Positions 52,313-63,529 of a stretch of 64,000 nucleotides of DNA are shown here, piece by piece; positions within the stretch are counted from its first letter, which is position 1; each line of letters opens with the position of its first letter. Location of the stretch: positions 14,681,211 to 14,745,210 of the forward strand of contig OZ024821.1 of NCBI GenBank assembly GCA_964016985.1, read 5' to 3'. This DNA comes from Anodontia alba. Its lineage: Eukaryota; Mollusca; Bivalvia; Lucinida; Lucinidae. The translations under genes and the position numbers were made by a program. The notes under the pieces were generated by a model, which was given only the letters and a program-made list of their open reading frames with translations, was not told where the DNA came from and did not search any database.

Positions 52313-53214
52313 CGCCCCGTGTGTGTCCAGATATGCTAACAATACAGTGAGAAAGTTATTCTGAGCATACCTGTTAAAATTTAAAACGGGCAGTTGACCA
52401 GTCCAAGACTGAATTTGCTCGGCAGCCGAACTCACTGGCTGCTGATCAACAATATCAACAGAATCTTCTATAGGATAATAAATAATGGTAGAGCACTTAC
52501 TTTAACACCGTCCTGTGTTTCGTTGTTTTTCTTGTCCAGAACAAATTTTCATCAAAACGCCACTTTGCCGTTAATTAGAAATAATGTCCCTTTACAACAT
52601 CCAGAGCAGACAATTCCTGACACCACATGATTCTAGAGAAAATTGCTCTTGTTTTTCTAAAAATACACAGTGCACCATTCACCTCACCCTACGGATTCTA
52701 CGGAAATATTTGGTTGCGTTCGTGTCATCTGATTGGACGAAAATGTTTACCACAGATTGTGTCTATATCAAGTATTATGGCTTCTTTGACTAGTGAACAA
52801 ATGTTTGCTGAGGAAAGGATTCTGGAGGGACACAACATCATTCTGACATCAAGCTGGCACAGAAAAATTAATTTCTATTACGAGATGTGGATTTACAACA
52901 ATATTCTATTATATTCTGTCGGGATTTGTCTCTATTAAAATATGGATAATACGAATCACCTTTATAGCGAAAGCATAAATATCGAAACTTGTTAGAGAGT
53001 TGAAATAATAGAAAGTACAACTGCTGTACATTACCATTATATTATTTCAACAGGATTCGCCATTTTAGGTAGGGTTTCATTCATGAGAATGTTCAAATCA
53101 CAAAATATTGTTTGTAATGTGATTTTTCTTTCTTTGTTATCAGTCTGTTTCGCCTCTATTTTCTTTTTGCAATGCGTAAAACAGCACTTTTTGAGTCGTC
53201 CAACCAGAAACGAC

Positions 53215-53389
53215 TGTAGTGTGAAACCGGGTCTTCTACGAAGTCAAGCACCGCAGTCACCCATCCAGGTATTAACCGCGATCTCCGTTGCTTAACTTCG
53301 TAATAAAGCCAATCACTCTACCAGTGTCGCCATAAAAGCCGGCTTCCACAGCGAGGCTGTAGATGTGATATGTATACTATTCCGTTACA
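53215..53389 (-). repeat. TRIM 3' LTR
   Basis: Copy with GTGTGAAACC (plus strand); differs from the other LTR at about four positions, implying an insertion that is not brand new. Confidence 0.92.
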
Positions 53390-53509
53390 TTTCTCCCCCT
53401 CTTCCCTTGACTTCGTCCCGAAGTCACACACGCCTCACAAGGCAAATTCGAGGGCGGAGCCTATGCAACACACTAAGGACACTGTCTTCAATCCCACCGC
53501 TGCCACCAA

Positions 53510-53684
53510 TGTAGCGTGAAACCGGGTCTTCTACGAAGTCAAGCACCGCGGTCACCCATCCAGGTATTAACCGCGATCTCCGTTGCTTAACTTCGTAAAA
53601 AAGCCAATCACTCTACCAGTGTCACCATAAAAGCCGGCTTCCACAGCGAGGCTGTAGATGTGATATGTATACTATTCCGTTACA
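53510..53684 (-). repeat. TRIM 5' LTR
   Basis: Copy with GCGTGAAACC (plus strand); its inner edge at 53509 adjoins the primer-binding-site-like sequence. Confidence 0.92.
53548..53595 (-). promoter_or_regulatory. 5S-like internal promoter in the 5' LTR
   Basis: Box A-like AGTTAAGCAACG, then GCGGTTAATACC in the place of the intermediate element and start of box C, then TGGATGGGTGACCGC. Likely able to bind TFIIIA/Pol III factors (inference). The full 120-nt 5S sequence is absent, so not a 5S gene. Confidence 0.8.
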
Positions 53685-54728
53685 CGACTATGAGATAAGC
53701 CGACGAGATTTTCCATACGGTGAGGTAAATGGTGCACTGTGCATTTTAAGAAAAACAACAGCAAGTTTCTCTGGAAGCCTGTGGTGTCAGGAATTGTCTG
53801 CTCTGGATGTTGTAAAGGGCATTATTTCTAATTAATGGCAAAGTAGCATTTTGAGGAAAATTCTATCTATCTATCTGCTGAACACCTTAACCTCTGAAGA
53901 GGACTTCAGATGGGGTTCCGGTAAAACCAAGTGCAAAAGGGGGTTAGTTGAATAAAGGGGGGAAAGAAAAGTAGTTGAAATGTGTTTGTACAGTGCGATC
54001 AAGCATGTTAATATAGTTAAAAGATAAAAATAGTTTCTGGTATCTAAGGTGTTGAATGGACTACCTGGCAGACAGCGTTCTGGACAAGAAAAACAACGTA
54101 ACACAGGACGGTGTAAAAGTAAGTGCTCTACCATTATTTATTATCCTATAGAAGATTCTGATACTATACCTTCAAATATTGTTGATCAGCAGCCAGTGGC
54201 CGAACTGACCCTTTTCCCACCCACCTAGGGCAATCTGGGCTATGAATTGACCTGTTGGCCCAAATAAGCAACTGTCAACAAATATCTGCTGTTATGTATA
54301 AGACCACATGGTTTGCAACGTGTTTGTCTGTATATAATTAGAAATGAACTTGGAATGACCCGTAATAAGTGCCAACCGTCCAGTCAACATTCCCGATGCT
54401 GCCATTTGTCTAAAACTAGGTCGGAAATAACTGGTTTTCTGCGTTCTAGATGCGAAGTATTGAGCTGTCAGGTGAGGGAACCAGTCAAATCACGGGTACG
54501 ACGGGTCCTACTAATATACGAAAACAATGAACAGGAGATATAAATACTAATTTGCAATATGGAGCGAAATGGAGATACGGACACACTATATGGTAGTTGA
54601 TGCACAAATGCATAAATAAACAGACTTCCATCATATTTATATGTAGGGCTGTAATTCATGTATCTAAACAGTTTATTTCACAAAAAGTAATACATTCCAC
54701 TTTCTGAAGTTATTTATTGAAGTTTTAT

Positions 54729-54752
54729 ATATTACCTTCCGGAAGGTAATAT
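54729..54752. repeat. Perfect 24-bp palindrome
   Basis: ATATTACCTTCC joined directly to GGAAGGTAATAT. Confidence 0.97.
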
Positions 54753-54759
54753 TTGATTG

Positions 54760-55250
54760 TTTTTGATACAGCTTAAATAGTCTGTTGAATGAATGTCATT
54801 TGACGTGTCACCAGTAACAATTCTGATTCAACTCTGAGTCTCACCTGTAATAAACACCTATTTCAGGTCGAACATATTCAGTTAGTCACCTAATCTTGCA
54901 TTCTTAGTATTCTTACATAAAAATATAAAAGCTTTTAAAAATATAGTTAATTAAATCAGTCTTTGTAAACGTTGGTGCAAAGGAGAACATGTTGAGTCTA
55001 ATGCTTGAAAGGATTGGAAATTCAGCATTTTAAAGTCATTGATACACTGAAAAACGAATTTCGTTACGATATTCTAATAGACCTGATCTTCTGTCGTTCC
55101 TCCTAAATCTAAAGTTTCATTTCTGTATTTGAAGAAGGGTATCCAGGAACCCAGGTGTGCGTGTGGGGGTGGGGGGGGGGGGCGGTGGTACTCTGAATTT
55201 CGTCTGCTACATAGGCTTGGCCCCAGCGTTTAGTGCTTATTCCCCACCCC
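54760..55250. other. Spacer
   Basis: A G-run at 55163-55182 and nothing else recognised. Confidence 0.4.
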
Positions 55251-55260
55251 CCCTCAAAAA

Positions 55261-55377
<117 letters not shown>

Positions 55378-55754
55378 TGGGTCAGAGATAAACTTGACAC
55401 AAAGTTTACTAGAGTTGCACAAGACCTGAGATAGGTGTGCACATTACTTTGCCCTAATTCTGAGACACATGTGCACGATACTTTGAGAACCAAGTGCACT
55501 AGACTGTTTTGAGCTAGAGATAGAACTAGAGCTAGAGCTGCCCTCTGACCTCAAGTGATGTGCACAAGGAAGTTCACTTTTAGTGTTTCAGTTTACTGTA
55601 CATGCATGTATCTGAAGCTTGAGTATAATTTCTTATGGGCCAAAATCGTAAGAGAGAAATGATTAAATAAAATTTCTCCTCCATGATTAGTCTCTCTCTG
55701 AAAGAAAATAGGTAAAAATAAACAAAAAGATATTTATTTATTCATTATTCACAT

Positions 55755-55756
<2 letters not shown>

Positions 55757-55809
<53 letters not shown>
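55757..55809. repeat. (AC)n microsatellite
   Basis: About 26 AC units. Confidence 0.99.
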
Positions 55810-56110
55810 AATAGACATATTTATATTTATTTATTTATTTTACTTTTTTATTTATTTTGTCCCAGATATGGAATCTTATTTATTTTATATTTTTCATTGT
55901 GTATGTATTTTAATCTCTTTCTGTCTTTTTTTTCTCTCTCTCCCTCTCTCTCTATTGTTTATTAGAGACAGAGTTATTTTACAGTTTATTTATTTATCTA
56001 TTTTGTCTCAGATATGGAATCTTATTTTTTTTATATATTTTTCATTGTACATATATTTTAGTATCTCCCTCTCTCTCTGTTTTGAAACAGGGTTATTTTA
56101 TAATTTATTA
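55810..56110. repeat. TATTTATT/TCTC-rich duplicated stretch
   Basis: Block CAGATATGGAATCTTATTT..TTTTCATTGT..TTTTA occurs twice (about 55863 and 56009) with CTCTCTCC runs. Confidence 0.8.
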
Positions 56111-56247
56111 TCTATTAGGTTGTTCATGTGCCAAGCGAAATCTAAGCTCAACCTGCGCATTCTGGCCTGAGTCTTCACAGGGGCACATGCGCAATTTTAC
56201 AGGAAATTATGTGTCGTGGCTCATTGATTTTTGGGTAGATTGGTGTT

Positions 56248-56325
56248 TGGCAAACAGTACAGACCCAGATCAGACGCGGCAGAACAGTTCTGTGGCGTCT
56301 GATCAGGGTCTACACTGTTTTACTG
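56248..56325. mobile_element. Hairpin repeat C copy
   Basis: GGCAAACAGTACAGACCCAG..CAGACGC and GCGTCTGATCAGGGTC..ACACTGTTTTAC arms. Confidence 0.85.
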
Positions 56326-56776
56326 GCTTTTCTAGGTACACATATAAATTCTTGAAATTTCTATGTCCCACTTAATGTGTCGAACAAAGATACATGTATA
56401 CAGTTCACTTTTTGCTCAAACATTATGGTAGTGGATACTCGTTAGAACAACCTTAAAGACATATTTTTTACCCCCTCTCTTGATCAGCCCCAATATACAG
56501 TCCTGATAAGAAGATGCATATCAAAGGCTTATCTTATCTGAAAGATTATGGGGTGATTGTAAGGATGTTAATTCTCCTTAGTTGGGGCTTATTAGGAGTA
56601 ATTCATATAACTGAGAAGCATTCAATATGTTTCTTTGGAACCAAATAAATTTGCAAATTACGCATTTATTCTTTTTATTTGTATTTATTTATTTTTTCTT
56701 CTTCTTCTTCTTCTTATTATTATTTTTGATAGATTTTCCAAACTACAAAATTGTTGTTTTTTTCTTGCATTGTGAG

Positions 56777-56885
<109 letters not shown>

Positions 56886-57749
56886 ACTGAATAGAATATT
56901 TATTTACTTATTGAAGTAATTAAGAACACTTCACAAAATGAACCCTTATCCAACTGATGAAGTACTAAATAATAAATCTGATAGGAAATTTAAAAATAAT
57001 TGTATCCAAAAAATGTAAATATTTATAAATCTGAAAGGAAATTTAAAAATAATTGTATCCAAAAATGTGAATATTTATTTTCTGCAATTGCACAAACTGA
57101 ATTTTCTCACAGTTATTTCTATAAATTAGTCTGTATGTTTAGTGAAGATTCAGATCAGCCTGCGCATCTGCATAGTCTGAGCAATCTTCACCACTGCTTC
57201 TTTGTCTAAATAGCACATACTGATCTGGCTGCAGGATGCTCTCTTATTTTTCCAGAAAAATGGGATTTGACATTTCAAATCTTATTTTACGGGAAAAATA
57301 AGAAAAATCTTTTTAATTCGTCGTCTGCTGAAACTGCCCATAACGTGGTAAATGATAGTTCTCAAATGTCTGTGCGCAAAAAAAAATGTGCTCCAAAATG
57401 ATACTTTTTCCTGAACAATGGATTTACTACACCCTTTTCATCTTAATCTTCACTGGTGCATGTTGATCCATGCAAAATGTTGAGAAAATTCTGTGCTCTG
57501 GTTCAGTCAAGTATTACTCAGGGATGTGCTTATCACAGTTATGTCCAAGTTATTGTCATGAAATATTTCGTATCAGCTACTAATAAATAACTAGCACACT
57601 TTAACCTAAGGGGGTATAGCTGTCAAGTAGTATTAACAGAAAACTGCAGAAAACTAAGAGCAGACAGCAATCTAATTTCTACATGTCTTTGGAATTTTAA
57701 AGATAAAAGCAATTTTACTGAACAGCAAATAACCCAAAAGAGGCATTTA

Positions 57750-58430
57750 GATTCATTTTTTACGGCCCCTTCAAGGTTATTTCACTGTTTTACGGGTACA
57801 AGGAAATATTATTCAGCAAATAACTCAAAATAACTCAAAGGAGGCATTTAGAGTAAAAAAAACGGAATGAAAAGATAATCATCTTTTTTGTGTGTGTGTG
57901 TGTGGTTTTGGTTTTACGCCCCCTTCAGGATTATTTCACTAATTTAAGGGTAAAAAAAAATACTGTTCAGCAAATAAACAAAGGGCATTTTGAGTCCAAA
58001 AACAGAATGAAAAGATAATTATCTTTTTTGGTGTTTTTTGGTTTTACGACCCTTTCAGGATGGTAAAAGCAGATTTGCTGTTCAGGAAATAACCCTACGA
58101 AATTATTTCACTATTTTAAGGGTAAAAAATTACTGTTCAGCAAATAACCCTGAAGAGGCATTTTGAGTCCAGAAACAGAATGAAAAGAAATTTATCCCTT
58201 TTTTGTGTGGTTTTGGTTTTATGGCCCTTTCAAGATTGTTTTACTTAGTTCGAGCCGATCATTTATGAGAGGTGGGCGAAACCCGAGGTACCGGAGAAAA
58301 CCATCTGACCTTCCGTTGCAGAATTTGGCGTCTCACATGTTGCCCGAGCTGGACTCGTACCTACAGCAGTGAGAGACCGAATGATTAAATGTCAACGTTC
58401 TTACCCATTAGGCCACGGGAGTCTGAAAAG
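57750..58430 (-). mobile_element. SINE with tandemly repeated tail
   Basis: tRNA-like head on the minus strand near 58340-58425 (GGCCTAATGGGTAAGAACG A-box region). The tail motif TTGGTTTTACGGCCC..CAGGATTATTTCACT occurs about four times (57761, 57915, 58045, 58221), each followed by TTCAGCAAATAACCC..GGCATTT. Confidence 0.65.
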
Positions 58431-58663
58431 ATATTATTTGACAGATAGAAATAATATGACATATGCGTTTTAGGATTCTAGATGCCAGTTTGGGATAAAA
58501 AAAGAATAAGAACATCAAATTCCTTCCTTTTATTAAAGAAGCCAAACAAAAATACATTTTTTCGTTTCCCCGCCCATAAAATATATTATCGATGATCAAT
58601 AAAAATAAAAAGAGAAAAAAGAACTTTTTTCCTATAAGACAATTATTATCAAGTCATAACTTT

Positions 58664-58710
58664 TCAAAAAAAAAAAAAAAAAAAAGGGTGGGGGGGGGGG
58701 GGGGGGGGTA
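58664..58710. repeat. Poly-A / poly-G tract
   Basis: About 20 A followed by GGGTGG and about 17 G. Confidence 0.95.
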
Positions 58711-59066
58711 AAAATGAAAAATAAATAAGAAAGAAAGAATCTTATTAAGAAAGAAAAAAAGACTATTGGCATTTGTCTTAAAGAAATATTGACTGTTGAA
58801 AAGAAAGAAAAATATATATAGTATGCAGAAAGAAAGTCTTATTTTCTTCAGTCAGTATTCTTTTCCAATGAATAAGACTACTTTCTAGGTACATGTGTTA
58901 AGCTAAATCCAAAGTTCACTATGAACACCAAGTGCACTAGAAATCAAGATTGAGCTTCAAGTGCACTAGGGTTTAAGCAAGAGTTGCACTTCATTGCTCA
59001 AAGTTAGTGCTGTCGTTGTGCACTACAAGTGCAACTGGGTTGCACGAGGGTGTCAAGTTTATCTCT

Positions 59067-59068
<2 letters not shown>

Positions 59069-59140
<72 letters not shown>
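59069..59140. repeat. (TA)n and (GA)n compound microsatellite
   Basis: About 17 TA units and 17 GA units. Confidence 0.98.
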
Positions 59141-59142
<2 letters not shown>

Positions 59143-59519
59143 ATCACCCATACCCAAAAAATATCCGGTATATCAACTATACCCCCAAAAAAATGTCTAC
59201 AGATATTAGCATACCCAAAACAATATTCCCCTTGCTTTCTTCTTATAAAAGTGTGGTTTTCATTTATTTTTCCTGTATAATGACTGTATTAGTAATATAA
59301 GTGCTTTAAACAGTTTCCAACAGTAGCTCCATTTTTACTTTAATGGCATTGAACTGATGCACAGCATAAATAGAACTGTTAAAAGTAAATAAAAACAACT
59401 AAACAACTATCAGTTCAACAGAAGATTCTAACCCTTATTCTTACAAAACCCTCCAAAATGCCAAAAGTTTTGATACCCCAAAAAATAGTCAGTTTTGAAA
59501 GTGACTCCACCCCTCACTC

Positions 59520-59600
59520 CCTCCCTCCACCGTCCCCCCCCCCTCCCCCCCGCCCCCCCCCCCCCCAAAAAAAATAAATAAATAAATAAATAAAAATGAA
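59520..59600. repeat. C-rich tract followed by AAAT repeats
   Basis: CCCTCCCTCC then long C runs, then AAATAAATAAAT. Confidence 0.9.
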
Positions 59601-59843
59601 AAACCCTGCAAATAGCCAATAACCCCCGCCAAAAAAAATAGGCATTTTCCCCCAAATCCCCCAAAAATAGTACAATTCACAATTCTACCACCCACCTCGA
59701 TCCCCACCAAAATAGTCCTAGCCTACGTAGCAGGCAAAATTCAGAATAGCCCCACCCCTCCCTGGGTCCAGGAATTTCATGAAAATTATGTTTTGGTTCC
59801 AGCCGACAAAGCTGCTAACAACAACGTTGTTGCTGTTGACGGC

Positions 59844-59900
59844 TACGTAACAATAATAATACTTAAAACAGGAGTTTTAAGTATTATTAATGTAACGTAG
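59844..59900. repeat. Palindrome AATAATACTTAAAAC
   Basis: AATAATACTTAAAAC-AGGA-GTTTTAAGTATTATT with an outer CTACGTAACA / TGTAACGTAG pair. Confidence 0.9.
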
Positions 59901-61500
59901 TTTTTCCAAGACGGCTCTTCTGTAAGAAACAACAGTTCTTCTTTGTTTGCGCGTCGGTGGTTTTATATAAACTTCTTAAATCTAAACATATTTGTGCATC
60001 TAGTTTGTCTTCGTATGATTTTCCACGCTTTATCCAACACTGCCGCGTCAGACTTATTTGAAAGAACCTTCTCAAGAGAAAACTCTTCTTGCCTTGCTTG
60101 TAATGAGAAACATGCGTTTTATTTTCACTTCTGAGGATCAAGAACATTACACTTTGTGGACATCAGAAACCTGTGGGACGCTGTCGTTTCTTCTTGATTA
60201 TGTCTTTATTTGGTTTGGTAATAAATTACATCAACAAGTACTTGTTATACTTATTGGTACAAACTGTGTCCCCTTTTTGCGGATCTGTTTCTGTTTTACT
60301 ACGAGAGAGACTTTAAGGATGCAAAGGGAAAAGGAGGGTTGTGTTTCGTGGTTGTGGCATTTTCTGAGTATCTTCTCATATTTTTATGTTGTCCCTTTCT
60401 CACGAAAATCAGGCCAATATTACCAAAGTACTCAATTCAACGTCTCGATATTTGGATGACTTTTGTGCATTCTTTCTTTGCAAAGGCAATCCTTTTTGAC
60501 TTTTATTTTACTAAATATTGATAATGAATGTTTTTAACAAATGGTTGATGTTTACCCGAAAAGAATTATAGTGACCTGATACTAATACCTCTGAAACCGA
60601 AGCACCGTTTCTGGATTTAAATTTATCAATAGCTAATAACATAATCTCTACTAACATTTATGACAAACGGGACGAAGGGATTTTGATATTGTATATTTTT
60701 TCGTTTTTTGGATGGTGATGTCCTCGTGCCATATCCTATGGTGTATATATGTCTTAGTTAATTCGTTTTGCAAGAGCACCGTCAATTCAGCGACCTTAAT
60801 AATCGAAAAGAACTTTTAACTGCAAATCTTCTTAAGCAAGGGTACCGTTATAATAAACTACGTAAAACGTTTTACGTTTTATCGCCGTTATTCTGAATGT
60901 CCAAACACAAAATTGTCTGTCTGAAACTGAATTTATGGCGACTTAGTCAATTCAGAAAGTTTGTTGGCAAAACTGATTTTTCGGATTCTTACTCGCTACA
61001 AAAAGGTAAGTTACAACATGGATATTCTGCGGCAAAATGCATGCATGGTTGTTAACCCAATCATGCATGGTTGTTAACCCAATTATGGTTGATGACTTTG
61101 CTTCCCTCTTTAACTGCATGCCGATGAGTCCGTTCTCAGACTAAATGACGGCTCCCTCCTCAATCTTTTTAGATGATTGGTGCTTGACTGTCAGTATCTG
61201 TGGTTGGACCCATCGTGCTTTTGTTTTGGTTTTCTTGCGTTCTGGCTTCAGATCGCCATTGAGCCCTGGCTTTGTTTCATCACAGTGTTTTTATTATTGA
61301 GTTTAGCTAATCTTAGTGCTTGATTTTTCATGGCCTTACTGAGATATCAAAATTGTGATATTCTCTAGAACAGTAAGAGAATCTGACAACAAGGACGCGA
61401 AATAACTCATTATCTACCATGTGATAGTGATAACCATATTAAACAAAGAAACATAACATATGCTACAGCATTCCCAACACCATCCCACTTAAAAAATAAA
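59901..61500. other. Spacer, no gene recognised
   Basis: Open frames up to 133 codons (60058-60459) have no recognisable domain and no splice context. A 22-bp duplication with CATGCATGGTTGTTAACCCA occurs at 61040-61085. Confidence 0.4.
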
Positions 61501-61520
61501 AAACAAACAAGAAAACAAAC

Positions 61521-61670
61521 AGAAATATGTCCAAAAGACAAGGATGTCCCCGCCTGAAAAACTTAAATGCAAATTCCTAACACCGGACGCGGACGGATAT
61601 AGACGGACAGGTAACACTATATGCCCTTTCCACCATTCTTCGAATGGCGGGTGGGGGCGGGGCATAAAAG
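61521..61670 (+). mobile_element. Minimal tandem-repeat-type element without body
   Basis: AGAAATA start, mini-hairpin TGTC-CAAAA-GACA (61528-61540), subterminal ATGTCCCCGCC (61544-61554), about 30 bp, GGACGCGGACGGATATAGAC tract, stem-loop 61619-61666 ending GGCGGGGCATA, A-run. All termini of the larger elements but no repeat body. Confidence 0.75.
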
Positions 61671-61673
61671 CAA

Positions 61674-61675
<2 letters not shown>

Positions 61676-61719
<44 letters not shown>
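61676..61719. repeat. (AC)n microsatellite
   Basis: About 20 AC units directly after the minimal element. Confidence 0.98.
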
Positions 61720-61725
<6 letters not shown>

Positions 61726-62439
61726 CTTAATAAAGACTATATGTTCTGAAATCCACAGTATTTTCATGGCAAAAATCCGTAGCTTTTTCACACATTTGTC
61801 ACCAGGTTTTCAGGTGGCACCTCTTAACGGCCTTTTCACTGATTAATTCACTACAGATTTTCATGGTTTTGTCATTGTTCATTTTTCACGGCTTATCATG
61901 ACTTTCGAGTGAAAACTTCTGTGGAAGCCACTAAAAATTTCGCCAAGGTTTTCACAACCTTTTCATGACGCCTTTCTCCAGTAGTGATAACCATATGATA
62001 GTGTAATATATTATAGGGTACAATATTTATTTGGTTGTTACTTATAGCGATGAGATATGTGACATGAAGAATGGAATATCTTTTTCTATTTCATTTAGCG
62101 TTAGTAATATTTTATATTACCGCATAAACGGTAGGTGTTCAGTATTTTATGATGAAAATATCATTAAACTGGGATATTTAAAACTCTTTGGCTTGGCCCG
62201 CCGTGGTTCAGCTATTGGTTTTCATTTACTCTGGCATAGAGTAGAATTAGCCATGAGTACTCGTCTGTGTTTATTATAGTGATTAATTTGATTTTTATGT
62301 TTTCACTTTGATGCATTGACTGAGTTGGGAGCCTTTATGCGAACCGAATTTTTATGTATTTCTGTATTAAGAGTAGCATCGGGACCCAGGGTGAAGTTAG
62401 CTAGCTGTAAAAGTGCTTTAAACCCCACGGTGGTCGATT

Positions 62440-62820
62440 TGTGCTTGTTTAGATTTGTCGGTTTCCTCTTCCTCTTGGGGTCTGGGAAGGGCTGCGATTT
62501 GTGATTGTGGCACTCCCTGGGCTTTTCTCTTACCTTTTTTGCTCTACCGACCGTTCTAAGGCGGTGGTCCCGGTGTTAGTCTTACTCTTTGTTGCTTTGT
62601 GGTTTATTCTACGAGGCGATTTGTTGTATGTCTTTCCGTGTGTCATTTTGTTCTTGTGTTTTCCAGTCCTTTTAGTATTGCGATTGCCTCGCTTGGGCAA
62701 GAGAGAGCTAATCTTAGTGCTTTTCGTATGTTTGTTCGGTTTGTGCTTGTTTAGATTTGTCGGTTTCCTCTTCCTCTTGGGGTCTGGGAAGGGCTGTGGT
62801 TTGTGATTGTGGCACTCCCT
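62440..62820. repeat. About 80-bp direct repeat, 300 bp apart
   Basis: TTGTGCTTGTTTAGATTTGT..TTGGGGTCTGGGAAGGGCTG..GATTGTGGCACTCCCT occurs at 62440-62518 and 62740-62820 with about two differences. Confidence 0.9.
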
Positions 62821-62876
62821 GCTTGCTATCACACAAGTTTAAGTTGTTTCGTTGTTAATTTGTTGCTTAAATAGGG

Positions 62877-63040
62877 TGTAACATGAAGAGGTATACATAG
62901 ATATGGTTTACGCTAGAGGGCGTAAGCAGTGTTGCAATCTTCGTTACTGCTTACGTAAGGTCTCAATAAAACCGAGACTCCCATTTTCTAATCTGTAGTG
63001 TGTTCTTTGTTTCCAAAGGCAATCTTTTGACGTTTATTTT
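62877..63040 (+). mobile_element. LTR-like repeat, copy 3
   Basis: Runs TGTAACATGAAG..GGTCTCAATAAAACCGAGAC..GTGTGTTCTTTGTTTCC..TTTATTTTACA. TGTAA and TTACA ends plus an AATAAA signal fit a short (about 165 bp) solo LTR. No target duplication is evident. Confidence 0.6.
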
Positions 63041-63205
63041 ACATATAAGACAGTTGAATACTGTTGTCTGAATCAGAAACATTGAAATGTTGTTGGTATA
63101 TGTACATCATCTTCAGTGATCAATTCGACATTTTATACCTTGGCTACCAAAAGAAGAAGTTTAGATCATAGATAATTTAAGTTTTGACTGAATGAAATGG
63201 TCGAG

Positions 63206-63329
<124 letters not shown>

Positions 63330-63529
63330 TATGCAGCCTTAGTTTTGACGTTCTTTGTTCCGCATCTCTCCTTCTGTTGGTGCTATGGGAAGACTTTGCT
63401 TCTTGATTGTGGCATTTCCTCCGTTTCTTCACTATATTTCTACTAATGAAATATCTGTTGGACACACTTTATTTCATCAAACAGATCCAACCAGCGGTTA
63501 ACTGGCAGTTTGTTACAAAAGAGTGCTAT

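Larger units (their letters stand above)
53215..53684 (-). mobile_element. TRIM retrotransposon with 5S rRNA-derived LTRs (Cassandra-like)
   Basis: Two direct LTRs, 53215-53389 and 53510-53684, each 175 bp with about four differences, flanked by CGAC on both sides (53211-53214, 53685-53688). In minus orientation each LTR runs TGTAACGG to a TACA end. Directly after the 5' LTR is a primer-binding-site-like TTGGTGGCAGCGGTGGGATT, and directly before the 3' LTR a 19-base polypurine tract (complement of 53390-53408). The internal part is only 120 bp and cannot code, which defines a TRIM. Each LTR holds a segment (53300-53253; 53595-53548) with CGAAGTTAAGCAACG and TGGATGGGTGACCGC, matching box A and box C of animal 5S rRNA genes with the right spacing. 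Confidence 0.9.
52432..54199. mobile_element. Foldback element 2, about 270-bp inverted arms
   Basis: Left arm 52432-52700 pairs with the right arm 54199-53706: CTGGCTGCTGATCAACAATA, GTCCCTTTACAACATCCAGA and CAGTGCACCATTCACCTCAC each occur inverted on the right. The right arm has about 205 extra bases (53862-54070). The loop holds a TRIM retrotransposon and an ATG (52777) opening MASLTSEQMFAEERILEGHN, which I do not recognise. Confidence 0.8.

Noticed and set aside
53253..53300. 5S rRNA gene
   Set aside because: Only the internal-promoter part is 5S-like; the first third and the 3' stem of 5S are absent and it repeats in both LTRs.
60058..60459. 133-codon plus-strand open frame
   Set aside because: No recognisable domain, overlapped by equal frames on the other strand, and no splice or promoter context.
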